A stretch of 25,809 nt of DNA from Betaproteobacteria bacterium UBA2293 (GTDB lineage: Bacteria > Pseudomonadota > Gammaproteobacteria > Burkholderiales > Rhodocyclaceae): NCBI GenBank assembly GCA_002345845.1, contig DDWF01000181.1, positions 16,105 to 41,913 of the forward strand. The letters are read 5' to 3'. This document shows, piece by piece, positions 8,741 through 16,597 of the stretch. The position numbers were made by a program, and so were the translations under genes. The notes under the pieces are model-generated. The model was not told the origin of the DNA. It made no database searches and saw only the letters and a program-made list of their open reading frames with translations. Numbering within the stretch: position 1 is the first letter of the stretch; each line of letters opens with the position of its first letter.

Positions 8741-8934
8741 ATCAGCCGCGAAATCAGCCAGAGCAGCAGCGAGAAAAGCAGAATCGAAACGAAGGGGAAG
8801 GCATAGGTTCGGCCGCGAAAGCGAAAGGCAAAATCGCCCGGCAGCTGGCCGAAGCGGATGAAGCGGGCGAGATGCGGGGTCAGGATGCCGAGCAGGAAGA
8901 TGGCGATGACCAGCGTCAATATCCACTTCAACAT
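8737..8934 (-). CDS. DUF2905 small membrane protein
   Basis: This 65-residue membrane protein matches the DUF2905 pattern: a starting MLKW, an N-terminal hydrophobic helix (ILTLVIAIFLLGILTPH), the conserved FGQLPGDFAFRFRGRTYAFPF centre and a C-terminal hydrophobic helix (VSILLFSLLLWLISRLI). Family members are widespread two-helix membrane proteins with no known function. An in-frame ATG at 8967 would add eleven polar residues; I chose 8934 because family members normally begin with MLKW. The gene is convergent with cca, sharing a CTAG overlap, and divergent from the hydrolase gene. Confidence 0.85.
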   Translation of the reverse strand: MLKWILTLVIAIFLLGILTPHLARFIRFGQLPGDFAFRFRGRTYAFPFVSILLFSLLLWLISRLI

Positions 8935-8999
8935 GGTTTGCCTTGCGTTGCCGGGGGAAAGTCGCATTTAATCACGCCTTCCCCTGACCGACTGCCACC

Positions 9000-9803
9000 A
9001 TGACGCGCCACACAATCGAAGGCCTCGAGGTTCTCTCCTGCCTTCCCGACAAAAAATCGGCCCGCCCACCCCTGCTCTTCGTCCATGGCGCCTTCGCCGG
9101 GGCCTGGATGTGGAGTGAAACCTTCATGCCCTTCCTGGCGGCCGCCGGCTATCCCTGCCACGCGCTGTCGCTGCGTGGCCACGGCGAAAGCCATGGTCAC
9201 GAGCAGATCAACTGGCACTCGGTCGCCGACTACGTCGACGACGTCGCCACGGTGGTTGATTGGCTGGGTACAGAGCCGGTACTGTTTGGTCATTCGATGG
9301 GTGGCTTCATCGTCCAGAAGTACCTGGAGAGGCACGCCGTTCCCGGCGCCGCGCTGATCTGCTCGGTGCCGCCGCAGGGCCTGATCGCCTCGCAATTTCA
9401 CCTGATGTTCCAGAAACCGCATCTGTTCGCCGAAATCAACCAGATCATGGCCGGCAACTGCACGGATACGGACACCCTGCGCGAAGCACTGTTCGCCGGT
9501 GATATCGATGAATCCATGTTGTCGATCTGGCTGTCCCGCATGCAATCCGAGTCGCAGCGCGCCTTGTGGGACATGTCGATGTTCAACCTGCCCAACCTGC
9601 ATGCCATGCACCGGCCGCCGATGCTGATTCTCGGTGCCGAACAGGACATTCTGGTACCGGCCTTCCTGGTGCAGAGCACTGCCCACACGTATGGGCTGCC
9701 CTGTCATATTTTCCGCAATATGGGACACGCGGTGACCCATGAAAAGGAATGGCCGCTGGTAGCGGCCATGTTGCGTGACTGGCTGGCGACGATCAAACCC
9801 TGA
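9000..9803 (+). CDS. Alpha/beta hydrolase
   Basis: This 267-residue cytosolic protein has the alpha/beta hydrolase fold. The oxyanion-hole region is LLFVHGAFAGAWMW (near residues 24-37). The nucleophile elbow is GHSMGG with S99. The likely acid is D216 in LILGAEQDILVP, and the catalytic histidine is H243 in NMGHAVTHE, so the triad looks complete. A MRGHGES-like turn (LSLRGHGES) after the second strand is typical of the esterase and epoxide-hydrolase-like branch. The middle cap region, about residues 125-195, is rich in methionine and acidic residues. Substrate cannot be predicted. The last 11 bp overlap the convergent YjfB-like gene. Confidence 0.88.
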   Translation: MTRHTIEGLEVLSCLPDKKSARPPLLFVHGAFAGAWMWSETFMPFLAAAGYPCHALSLRGHGESHGHEQINWHSVADYVDDVATVVDWLGTEPVLFGHSMGGFIVQKYLERHAVPGAALICSVPPQGLIASQFHLMFQKPHLFAEINQIMAGNCTDTDTLREALFAGDIDESMLSIWLSRMQSESQRALWDMSMFNLPNLHAMHRPPMLILGAEQDILVPAFLVQSTAHTYGLPCHIFRNMGHAVTHEKEWPLVAAMLRDWLATIKP

Positions 9804-9984
9804 CGTCGACACCGTTGCCGAGATTGGCTGGATTGCTGGCCACCTGGGGCAGCGCCTGAAGCAGTTGCAGTGCTGTCTGCGCCTGGACGTCCATTACCTT
9901 CTTCATGACCAGGACAGCCACCGCATCGCCGGTGCGCGCCTGGGAAAGGCTGGTGCTCATGTTACTGATCGAAGCCATGTCCAT
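9793..9984 (-). CDS. YjfB family putative motility protein
   Basis: This 63-residue protein resembles the YjfB family (putative motility protein, Pfam PF14070) in the N-terminal MDMASIS start and the AVLVMKKVMDVQAQTALQLLQAL helix, which corresponds to the conserved VMKKAMD segment. I chose the ATG at 9984 rather than an ATG at 10035, which would add 17 residues, because it gives the family's MD start and is preceded by GGGAGTGA about eight bases upstream. Family members are often found with flagellar genes or controlled with them, but no flagellar gene is in this window. I see no clear sigma-28 promoter in the 63-bp divergent gap upstream. Confidence 0.75.
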   Translation of the reverse strand: MDMASISNMSTSLSQARTGDAVAVLVMKKVMDVQAQTALQLLQALPQVASNPANLGNGVDVRV

Positions 9985-10047
9985 CTTGCGTTCACTCCCG
10001 AATCGAACCACTATTGGCTCAGTGTAGCTGACCAACAGACGAATTCA

Positions 10048-11004
10048 ATGAGCACCCCCAAAAACAACGATACCCAGTCCGCCATTCGTGAAGCCATTCG
10101 CGCCAAGCGCGAGCGCAAATCCGGTGTCGAGGAGGACATCGCCGCCCTGGAAGCGTCCCTGATTGCTGACATCGAGACCTTCGACCTGGATGCCGCCGAG
10201 CGACGCGCCCGCCGTGAGCAATCTGCCAATTCGGGAGCCGGCATGAGCGATTCGGCCCTGGTGTTCCCGGAAATCGTGCCAACCAGCGCACCCCGCCACC
10301 ATAGCGCAGCGGTCCCGACACCGACTGCGACCGCCACCGCTGCCAAGGCGAGCGAGGGCAATCTGCTGGACCAGCTGCGCCACCAGGCCGAGCTGCGCCA
10401 GCGCGAAGCGCATTCGGCGCTGGCCGAACGAAACACGACCAATGAAGCAATCGATCAGGCGCTCAAGCACCTGTTCTTTTACCTGCATGAATTCGTCCAG
10501 CAATTGAACATCCTGAAACCGGCCATTTCCCGCCAGTACCTGCTGGTCGATCAGCATATGCTGGGCAGCCTGACCTGGCAGGAAGGCTTCGCCGACTACC
10601 GCACGCAAAGCCAGAGCGCCGGCGCCCTGGTCGAACTGGTCAGCTTCTCCTATCGCCTGATCGGCGCGCCCCTGCCGCCCATCGAACGCGACGGGCCATC
10701 CGTTGAACGCTTCCGGACTACCCTGTTCGACTTCGGGCTGCCATTCACCTGCAAGGAATTCAAGAACGAGCGCAGCTACGTCGAGCGGGCCGAATTCCAC
10801 ATCACCAGCGAAGTCAGCGTCAGCGCCCGCTGGCGGGCCGATTTTGCCAAGGGCGCACTGATTCTCGAAACCCGCAACCTCGAACGCCTGGGCAGCGCGG
10901 TCTACACCGTTCGGCCGCAAGCGGTCGATCAGGCCCTGCTGGAAGAATTCGGCCGCCTCGTGCTGAGTCAACCGAACCACTTCCGCGATCTGGCGCGACG
11001 CTGA
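10048..11004 (+). CDS. Protein of unknown function with charged helical N-terminus
   Basis: I do not recognise this 318-residue soluble protein. Residues 10-60 are highly charged and should be helical (AIREAIRAKRERKSG, then ERRARREQ). Residues 75-102 are a Pro/Ala/Thr linker, and residues 105-140 form a second charged helix (LLDQLRHQAELRQREAHSAL). From residue 140 to the end it looks globular, starting with HLFFYLHEFVQQLNILKP and continuing through alternating strands (RAEFHITSEVSVSARWRADF, ALILETRNLERLGSAVYTV). There is no signal peptide or membrane segment. I chose the ATG at 10048 because the open frame upstream runs antisense through the YjfB-like gene. No good Shine-Dalgarno sequence precedes it. 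The gene is divergent from the YjfB-like gene and convergent with the DUF805 gene. Confidence 0.72.
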   Translation: MSTPKNNDTQSAIREAIRAKRERKSGVEEDIAALEASLIADIETFDLDAAERRARREQSANSGAGMSDSALVFPEIVPTSAPRHHSAAVPTPTATATAAKASEGNLLDQLRHQAELRQREAHSALAERNTTNEAIDQALKHLFFYLHEFVQQLNILKPAISRQYLLVDQHMLGSLTWQEGFADYRTQSQSAGALVELVSFSYRLIGAPLPPIERDGPSVERFRTTLFDFGLPFTCKEFKNERSYVERAEFHITSEVSVSARWRADFAKGALILETRNLERLGSAVYTVRPQAVDQALLEEFGRLVLSQPNHFRDLARR

Positions 11005-11018
11005 CGCTCAGTTCGCGC
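10993..11018. terminator. GC-rich hairpin at the convergent gene end
   Basis: An imperfect inverted repeat overlaps the stop codon at 11002-11004: GCGCGA (10993-10998) pairs with TCGCGC (11013-11018), and inside it CTGA (11001-11004) pairs with TCAG (11008-11011). No T-run follows on either strand, so any role in termination is uncertain. Confidence 0.25.
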
Positions 11019-11051
11019 AGCGCCCGCCGGAGGCGACGGGCCTTAGCGCCA

Positions 11052-12425
11052 TTATTTTCGGCGCAGTCGCCGATACACCTGCTCAGCATCCGGATTGCCC
11101 GGCAAAACGTCGCCATTGATCACCAGAACCGGCAGCATGATCCGCCCCTCGCCATCGCCGGCAATGAGCATGTGCAGACGTTCCGCTGCCTGCGGGTCGC
11201 TATCGACCGCCAGCACGGAATGTCGCAGGCCGTTGGCATGCAGCCAGGCGCGTACCTGATCGCAGGACGCACAACCCGCCATGACATACACATCAATCGT
11301 ATTGTCATCGGCAAATTCCACCGTCGCCTGCGGCATGGCGTTCTCTTCTGAAGCTTCGCTCTCATCCGCCTCTGCCTGACCCAGGCTGACGGCCTGGAGA
11401 AACAGGGCCATTTTTTCCGGGCTCTGGCTGATCGTGCGGTAGCTGAGGTTGGCGATCGCGACAAAGGCGAGGGCGGTGATGAGGAGCCGTCGGCCAGCAG
11501 CAGTGGCCGGCACCGGACCATGCTCGTTCGCCTCGTCATCGCCGGGGATGAACAGGAGAATCAGTGCCAGCACAGCACCGAGTACGGGAACCAGAATGAC
11601 CAGCGACAGCCAGCCGGTACGGCCGCTATCGTGCAAGCGCAGGGCAATGCAACGTACCCCATAGATGACCGAAAAGAGAATGCCGAGGCCGGCGATACCC
11701 GGTTTCCCGGCCTTGACCGCCAGCAACACAAAGAACAGCCAGACGATGGTGCTGAGCAGGGAACCGACAAGATAATCGAGGCGCCCCAGGCGTCCTGAGA
11801 AGCTGATGCCGAACAGGCCGGCCTGGTGCTCGCCAGGATGGACGGGCAATGGCCCAGCCCTGGGCACCTCGCGTTGCGCCGCGAGACTGGCCTCTCGCTC
11901 TGCGCGCGCCTCGTCCTCGGCCGCCGCCCGCGCCGCCAGAAAGCGCGGCATGTCGAGGCCGCATTTCCGGCACAAGGTGCGTTTCGGCTGTGCCTCGCCA
12001 CATTTCGGGCAGACGAGCTCATCGGCTTCGCTGGGTGCCTGCTTGACCGGCGCCATTGACGCCGGCACCTCAACGCGGGCGGCGGGCGGAACACTGGCGG
12101 CGGGAGCCCCCAGGGCAAACAGTTCCTCGCCATTGGCTGGCTCGGCCGGAAAGCAAGCGGCGGCTGGTGCCGTGCTCGGAACCGTGGCCACTTCGCTGAT
12201 GGCCTCAATGTGCGCCTCCAGCGACAGGGCTTGCAGGCGGGCCAGCAGCTTCTCGGCCGCCGCTCGCGAACTACGCCGTGAAACAACCAACGGTCGGCCG
12301 CTCAGCATGCGCTCGAGTTGCTCACCCTGCAGCTTGAAGGCACGGCCCAAATCTTCCCGGAGTTCGTCAAGCCCACGACCACCGATGGTCCGCCCCGAAA
12401 TCACCACCCTGTATTGTTGTTCCAT
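11052..12425 (-). CDS. Zinc ribbon - DUF805 membrane domain - glutaredoxin-like fusion protein
   Basis: This 457-residue protein has four parts. Residues 1-78 form a small alpha/beta module with LERMLSGRPLVVSRR, a pattern I have seen before membrane domains in proteobacteria. Residues 139-155 hold a zinc ribbon with CPKC and CRKC pairs (C139, C142, C152, C155). Residues 205-295 are a DUF805-like membrane domain that begins GRLGRLDYLVGSLL and contains CIALRLHDSGRTGWLSLV; with a helix at 312-330 there are about four membrane segments. Residues 375-457 look like a glutaredoxin/thioredoxin fold with VYVMAGCASCDQVRAWL (C385 and C388) and the cis-proline candidate P432 in MLPVLVING. Function is unknown; a membrane-tethered thiol oxidoreductase is a reasonable guess. 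Whether the redox domain faces the cytoplasm depends on the number of helices. Confidence 0.75.
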   Translation of the reverse strand: MEQQYRVVISGRTIGGRGLDELREDLGRAFKLQGEQLERMLSGRPLVVSRRSSRAAAEKLLARLQALSLEAHIEAISEVATVPSTAPAAACFPAEPANGEELFALGAPAASVPPAARVEVPASMAPVKQAPSEADELVCPKCGEAQPKRTLCRKCGLDMPRFLAARAAAEDEARAEREASLAAQREVPRAGPLPVHPGEHQAGLFGISFSGRLGRLDYLVGSLLSTIVWLFFVLLAVKAGKPGIAGLGILFSVIYGVRCIALRLHDSGRTGWLSLVILVPVLGAVLALILLFIPGDDEANEHGPVPATAAGRRLLITALAFVAIANLSYRTISQSPEKMALFLQAVSLGQAEADESEASEENAMPQATVEFADDNTIDVYVMAGCASCDQVRAWLHANGLRHSVLAVDSDPQAAERLHMLIAGDGEGRIMLPVLVINGDVLPGNPDAEQVYRRLRRK

Positions 12426-12433
12426 GATCCGAA

Positions 12434-12469
12434 TGGAATGTTATGAAGCTGCATTTTCCCTCCATTCCA
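12434..12469. repeat. 7-bp inverted repeat in the divergent promoter region
   Basis: TGGAATG (12434-12440) and CATTCCA (12463-12469) form an inverted repeat with 22 bp between the arms, in the 111-bp gap between the DUF805 fusion gene and the rhomboid gene. The centre-to-centre spacing of about 29 bp is not a whole number of helical turns. It could be an operator or chance. Confidence 0.25.
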
Positions 12470-12501
12470 GTCATCGGGACAACCGGATGACATGCCGACC
12501 A

Positions 12502-12507
12502 TATAAT
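12502..12507 (+). promoter_or_regulatory. Candidate -10 element for the rhomboid gene
   Basis: A perfect TATAAT lies 29 bp before the ATG at 12537. The expected -35 position about 17 bp upstream is a poor match, so activation by a regulator or a weak promoter is possible. The transcript leader would be about 20 bases. Confidence 0.4.
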
Positions 12508-12536
12508 GTCGTCGTCAAGTCAGCCGCCATTTCCCC

Positions 12537-13928
12537 ATGTTGATTCTTCCTTTGCCGCTCCGCCCCGATTGGAGCCGGCCGCCGCTGGCGACCATCGCCA
12601 TCATGCTGCTGTGCCTGATCGCCTTCCTGATGCAGGGCAGCGACCACGCTCGTCTCAACGAAGCGTGGCGCTTTTACAAGGAATCGGGTCTTGCTGACGT
12701 TGAAGCGACAGTTTTCCAGGCGGACCGGAAGCGTCGCGGCCTGGAACCGGCCCGTGGGGATATTTTCCGGGCGATGGAGGATGACCGTGACTTCATGCGC
12801 CGACTGCAAGGCGACCAGATCATCCAGCCGGGGAACCCGGAATATCCCGGCTGGCGCAACAAGCGCACACGACTGGAAGCAATGCGTGCCCGCGTGGTCA
12901 CCGAACAATATGCCCTGAACGGCCAGGAGCCGCGTCTGGCCAGTTTATTTGGCCACATGTTCCTGCATGGCGACATCATGCACCTGAGCGGCAACATGGC
13001 CGTGCTCTTCGTCGTTGGCTACACCGTCGAGGCGGCGCTCGGGCCGCTCGGTTTTCTCGGCCTGTACCTGCTCGGTGGCCTGGGTGCGGCGCTGCCCGAC
13101 ATTCTTTCGCCAGCAACAGGCTACCGACTGTCGCTCGGTGCCTCCGGCGCGATTTCGGCAGTGATGGCGGCCTATCTGGTGCTCTTCGGCTTGCGCCGCA
13201 TCAATTTCTTTTACTGGCTGTTTTTCTTTTTCGGTACCGTCCGCTGGCCGGCCCTGGCCATCCTGCCGATCTGGCTGGCCAATGAACTGCTGCAAAATTT
13301 CGTCTTCGATCGCGGCGGGCACATCAATTACATGGCTCACTTCGCTGGCCTGGTCAGCGGCGCACTACTGGTTGGTATTTATCGCTGGCGCCGCCGCGGC
13401 AAGAGTGCCGAGATCGTCCATCGTCAGGATACCGACCAGGCCATCGCCAGCATCCGTCAGCGGGCCGACGAACTGATTGGCGAACTGCAGTTCGCTGCCG
13501 CGGCGCTGCAATACAAAAAACTTTTTGCCGAACACCCGGAGAGCGATCCGGCACTGGTTGCCGAATACCTGCACATTGCCCGCCTGACCCGACAGCCGGA
13601 CATCCAGGCTGATGCCCAGCGCCAGTTGATCCTGGCAGCCAGCCGCAGCCCAGCCTCCATCGACCCGAGCCTGCTGGCCGAAGTCCTGGCCGTCGGGCCG
13701 GGAAGCAGCGCGAAATTGTCGGCCGGGCAGTGGGAGCGCTTGCTCGGCCGCCTGATCGATGGCCGCCAGTACGATGCGGCCGAGCAGTTGCTGCTCCGCC
13801 TGTTGGCCCGGCCGCAAATCCGCAGTGCGCTACGCCGGCAGACCAATCGCCTGGCCGAGGCATTCGCGGCCAGCGGCCAGACGGCGCGCGCCGAACCGCT
13901 CAACCGCCTGCTGGCGAATCCGTCCTAG
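12537..13928 (+). CDS. Rhomboid family intramembrane serine protease with C-terminal helical extension
   Basis: This 463-residue inner-membrane protein has an intact rhomboid core. HMFLHGDIMHLSGNM (residues 140-154) contains the HxxxN pair H149/N153. The catalytic serine is S203 in GASGAISAV, and the catalytic histidine is H268 in NYMAHFAG. Rhomboids cut substrate proteins within or near membrane helices. The first membrane helix (residues 18-32) is followed by an unusually long polar stretch of about 100 residues (35-135) before the second helix. After the last helix (near 270-283) there is a cytosolic tail of about 175 residues, rich in alanine and leucine, that looks like TPR-type helical repeats (LQYKKLFAEHPESDPALVAE). 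The tail end overlaps the convergent membrane-TPR gene by four bases. Confidence 0.9.
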   Translation: MLILPLPLRPDWSRPPLATIAIMLLCLIAFLMQGSDHARLNEAWRFYKESGLADVEATVFQADRKRRGLEPARGDIFRAMEDDRDFMRRLQGDQIIQPGNPEYPGWRNKRTRLEAMRARVVTEQYALNGQEPRLASLFGHMFLHGDIMHLSGNMAVLFVVGYTVEAALGPLGFLGLYLLGGLGAALPDILSPATGYRLSLGASGAISAVMAAYLVLFGLRRINFFYWLFFFFGTVRWPALAILPIWLANELLQNFVFDRGGHINYMAHFAGLVSGALLVGIYRWRRRGKSAEIVHRQDTDQAIASIRQRADELIGELQFAAAALQYKKLFAEHPESDPALVAEYLHIARLTRQPDIQADAQRQLILAASRSPASIDPSLLAEVLAVGPGSSAKLSAGQWERLLGRLIDGRQYDAAEQLLLRLLARPQIRSALRRQTNRLAEAFAASGQTARAEPLNRLLANPS

Positions 13929-15214
13929 GCTTCAGCCACCCCCGCCAGACGGTCGAGCAAGGCCAGTAACTGGTCTGCCTCGGCGGCGGCCGGGCTGTCC
14001 GGAAAATGCCGGCGCAAGGCATCGAGCACACGCCGCGCCTGGGCTTCATCACGCCGATGTTCGATCAACAGGCGCGCCCCCAGCAGATAGATCGCCGGAA
14101 TATCGGCATGACCGGGAAAGCGCCGATCGAATCCCTTGATCAAATGGGCCGTGCTGTCATACCGGCGGGCAGCGAACAAGGCTTCGGCCAGCGGCAGGTA
14201 CCAGGCGCCCAGCGCCGGCCGATAGTCCGGCTGCTCCTGCCAGATCGCCTCAATCACCTCGGCGGCCTGACGCGACCTGGCGCCGCGCAGGAGCGATGGT
14301 AGCCATTCGCTCGCCTGGGCCAGCATGGCCGCCGCCTGCCCCGGCACGGCAAGCAGCAGGCGATGCAGACGCAGGTTGGCAGCAAAGTCGTCCGGCCTGG
14401 CAGTCACCTCGGCGCGGGCCAGGGCTATTGCTTCAGCGTACTGCCCCGCCTTGAGCAGGGCGGTCGATTCGGCCTGGCGTTGTCTGCCGGGATCGTTGCC
14501 GGTGGCATCGACCTGACTCTCGAAACCGACATCGACGGCAAAGCCAAGCTCTGCGTGATACTGGTAGAGGGTATAGCCCATGAGCCGGAACATGACGATC
14601 ATGAAATAGGCGCCGATGAAGCCGCCAAGTACATTGAGCAGGGACATCGGCAGCACCGGCAGCAGGAGGCCGAGCAGGGCGCCACTGCTCGAAGAGAGCA
14701 GCAGCAGACAAGCGCAGAGGCCGAGGTAGGGCGCACCGATGCCATGCATCACCTCCCACAGGCGGGGCGGCGACAGCGACTCACCCAGATCGTCGGTCAG
14801 CGCCAGAACCATGGTGTTAGCCGGCAGCAACATGGCGAAGAGGACCAGCAAGATCATCGCCAGGTGGTGGCTGCCGAACCCCGCCGCATAGCCGACCAGG
14901 GTCATGCCGATGGCGATGACGACAAACTGCTTGTAGGGGCGGTACTGGCCACCGCTTGAGCGGTCGATATTGGCCAGGCCGTCATCAAGATTGCCGCGCG
15001 CCGTCCGTTCCAGCACTTTATAGCCGTAGCGCAGGGTAGCGACCAGCAGCAGGAGTTGGGCGATCACAGCGGCCAGCGTAAACAGCAGGCTGGACAGTCC
15101 GGAAAGCAGACCGATGGCGATACAGACCAGCAGCGGCTCCAGGCTCAGCGGATAGAGGAAGAAGCTGGCGAAACGGGTCCAGTAGGGCGGGATGGCGGAG
15201 GGTTTCGGCAGCAT
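13925..15214 (-). CDS. Polytopic membrane protein with C-terminal TPR-like repeats
   Basis: I do not recognise a named family for this 429-residue protein. The N-terminal half has about six hydrophobic helices: residues 18-34, 35-61, 96-112, 116-137, 163-185 and 186-213. One loop carries ERTARGNLDDGLANIDRSSG, and the pattern resembles DUF4013-like membrane domains. From about residue 245 the protein is soluble and made of helical repeats (ALLKAGQYAEAIALARAEVTARP; EALFAARRYDSTAHLIKGF; RVLDALRRHFPDSPAAAEA), probably TPRs. The ATG at 15214 is preceded by CGGAG about ten bases upstream, a good start. Its stop overlaps that of the rhomboid gene. Both convergent genes encode a membrane domain followed by helical repeats. 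The 128-bp gap upstream, before the methyltransferase gene end, shows no gene. Confidence 0.75.
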   Translation of the reverse strand: MLPKPSAIPPYWTRFASFFLYPLSLEPLLVCIAIGLLSGLSSLLFTLAAVIAQLLLLVATLRYGYKVLERTARGNLDDGLANIDRSSGGQYRPYKQFVVIAIGMTLVGYAAGFGSHHLAMILLVLFAMLLPANTMVLALTDDLGESLSPPRLWEVMHGIGAPYLGLCACLLLLSSSSGALLGLLLPVLPMSLLNVLGGFIGAYFMIVMFRLMGYTLYQYHAELGFAVDVGFESQVDATGNDPGRQRQAESTALLKAGQYAEAIALARAEVTARPDDFAANLRLHRLLLAVPGQAAAMLAQASEWLPSLLRGARSRQAAEVIEAIWQEQPDYRPALGAWYLPLAEALFAARRYDSTAHLIKGFDRRFPGHADIPAIYLLGARLLIEHRRDEAQARRVLDALRRHFPDSPAAAEADQLLALLDRLAGVAEA

Positions 15215-15342
15215 GCAGTTGAACTCCGGCGAGCGGTGTTTGGAAAAGTCTTAAGGCATCAGCCGCCCTGGCCTGAATTATGCCATTGACTTCCAATTGG
15301 CGAGCCGACAGCCTGCTGGCGCGGCAATCCCGCAGCTGCGAC

Positions 15343-16503
15343 CTACAGGCGGCGACGCTGGTCGCCGGCGGCAAAGCCGCGCAGCGGCTCATTCAGGCCG
15401 CGGCCGAGAGCGATGACCTTGAACAGCTCGCCCATCTCGTGCGGCAGCAGGAGCTTGTTGACGGCGCCGGCCGCCCGCAGGTAATCAGTGCTGTCTGGCG
15501 GAATGGCGGCCAGACAGTCGAGGATGCCGCAGTCGAGGAGGAAGCGCCCCTGGCTGGCATAGCCCATGACATCCAGCCCGGCAGCGTCGGCAGCAGCGGC
15601 GATGGCCGTGAAATCGGCATGCGCGGTGACATCCTGCAAACCCGGCAGGTAGAAGGGGTCAGGATGGGCGTAATGCCGGTAGTGACACATCAGGGTGCCG
15701 CGCCCACGCTGAGGGTGATAGAACTCGTGACGCGGAAAGCCGTAGTCAATAAGCAACAGCAGACCGCGTTCCAGGCGGTGTCCCCATTCGGCCGCCCAAG
15801 CCCGGCTGGCCAGTCCGATCTCGCTTTCATAACCGGGCGGCAACTGGCATTGCTCGCCGATTTCACTGGCCGCAGCCAGCAGGGTGCCGCTGGCGGGCCG
15901 TTCGCTCCACGTGAAACATCCGTCTTCCGCCAACGCAACGCCGCGCGAAAAAATGCCTTCGCCACGCCAGGCGACGATATCCACCGGCATGGCGTCGAGC
16001 AGTTCGTTGGCGACCACGACGCCGGCGAAACGCTCGGGCAAAACATCCAGCCAGACGGCCCGGGCTGCCAGGTGCGGCACTTCGCGCGCCAGCGTCGCCT
16101 TCTGGCGCTGACGCAGGTCGGCCGAAAGTTCAAGCAGGCAGTATTGCTCCGGCAGGGCGTCCAGTGCTTCGAGCGCCAGCAGCAGATCGGCGGCCAGCCG
16201 GCCGGAACCGCCACCGACTTCGAGGACGACCGGCGCCGAAGCGGCCATCCCGTCGGCCACCTGCCGCGCCAGCGCCTGGCCGAACAGGCCGCTCATTTCC
16301 GGTGCTGTGACGAAGTCGCCGGCGGCGCCGAACTTGCGGGCGCCAGCTGCGTAATAACCCAGGCCGGGCGCGTAAAGCAGCTGCTCCATGAAACGCGAGA
16401 AGGGTAGCCAGCCACCGTTGTCGCCAATTTCGCGCGCCAGCAACTGGTGCAGCTGTTGGCTGTGGGCGAGGGCATCGGCATCGGGAATCGGCAGGGAACT
16501 CAT
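15343..16503 (-). CDS. Class I SAM-dependent methyltransferase, NDUFAF7/MidA family
   Basis: This 386-residue cytosolic protein belongs to the Pfam PF02636 type. The N-terminus has FSRFMEQLLYAPGLGYYA, then FGAAGDFVTAPEMSGLFGQ (about residues 58-75), a strong family signature. SAM-binding motif I is VVLEVGGGSGRLAADLL with E95 and G97/G98/G99/G101. The later VVVANELLDAMPVD and LLLIDYGFPRHEFYHPQRGRGTL segments are also typical. The mitochondrial homologue NDUFAF7 methylates an arginine of a complex I subunit during assembly; bacterial targets are mostly unknown. A GAGG lies four bases before the ATG. The gene is divergent from the FIST gene across a 94-bp gap, where TAAAAT (minus strand, 16524-16529) could be a -10 element. 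Confidence 0.88.
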   Translation of the reverse strand: MSSLPIPDADALAHSQQLHQLLAREIGDNGGWLPFSRFMEQLLYAPGLGYYAAGARKFGAAGDFVTAPEMSGLFGQALARQVADGMAASAPVVLEVGGGSGRLAADLLLALEALDALPEQYCLLELSADLRQRQKATLAREVPHLAARAVWLDVLPERFAGVVVANELLDAMPVDIVAWRGEGIFSRGVALAEDGCFTWSERPASGTLLAAASEIGEQCQLPPGYESEIGLASRAWAAEWGHRLERGLLLLIDYGFPRHEFYHPQRGRGTLMCHYRHYAHPDPFYLPGLQDVTAHADFTAIAAAADAAGLDVMGYASQGRFLLDCGILDCLAAIPPDSTDYLRAAGAVNKLLLPHEMGELFKVIALGRGLNEPLRGFAAGDQRRRL

Positions 16504-16597
16504 GGGGCCTCGGCAAAAGACGGATTTTAGCGGCCGGAGCGCTTATTCGGCGGCCGCCATGCTATTTTTCCATCATTGAACAGTCCAGGAGAAGACG

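Noticed and set aside
9775..10047. Upstream extension of the 318-residue protein to position 9775
   Set aside because: It runs antisense through the YjfB-like gene and looks unlike a protein N-terminus; the ATG at 10048 begins a typical charged helix.
15280..16407. Open frame of 375 codons antisense to the methyltransferase gene
   Set aside because: The minus-strand methyltransferase has full family motifs; this frame has none and is a shadow of it.
16549..16558. Perfect palindrome GGCGGCCGCC in the methyltransferase/FIST gap
   Set aside because: Short GC-only palindromes are expected by chance at this base composition, and it has no partner element.
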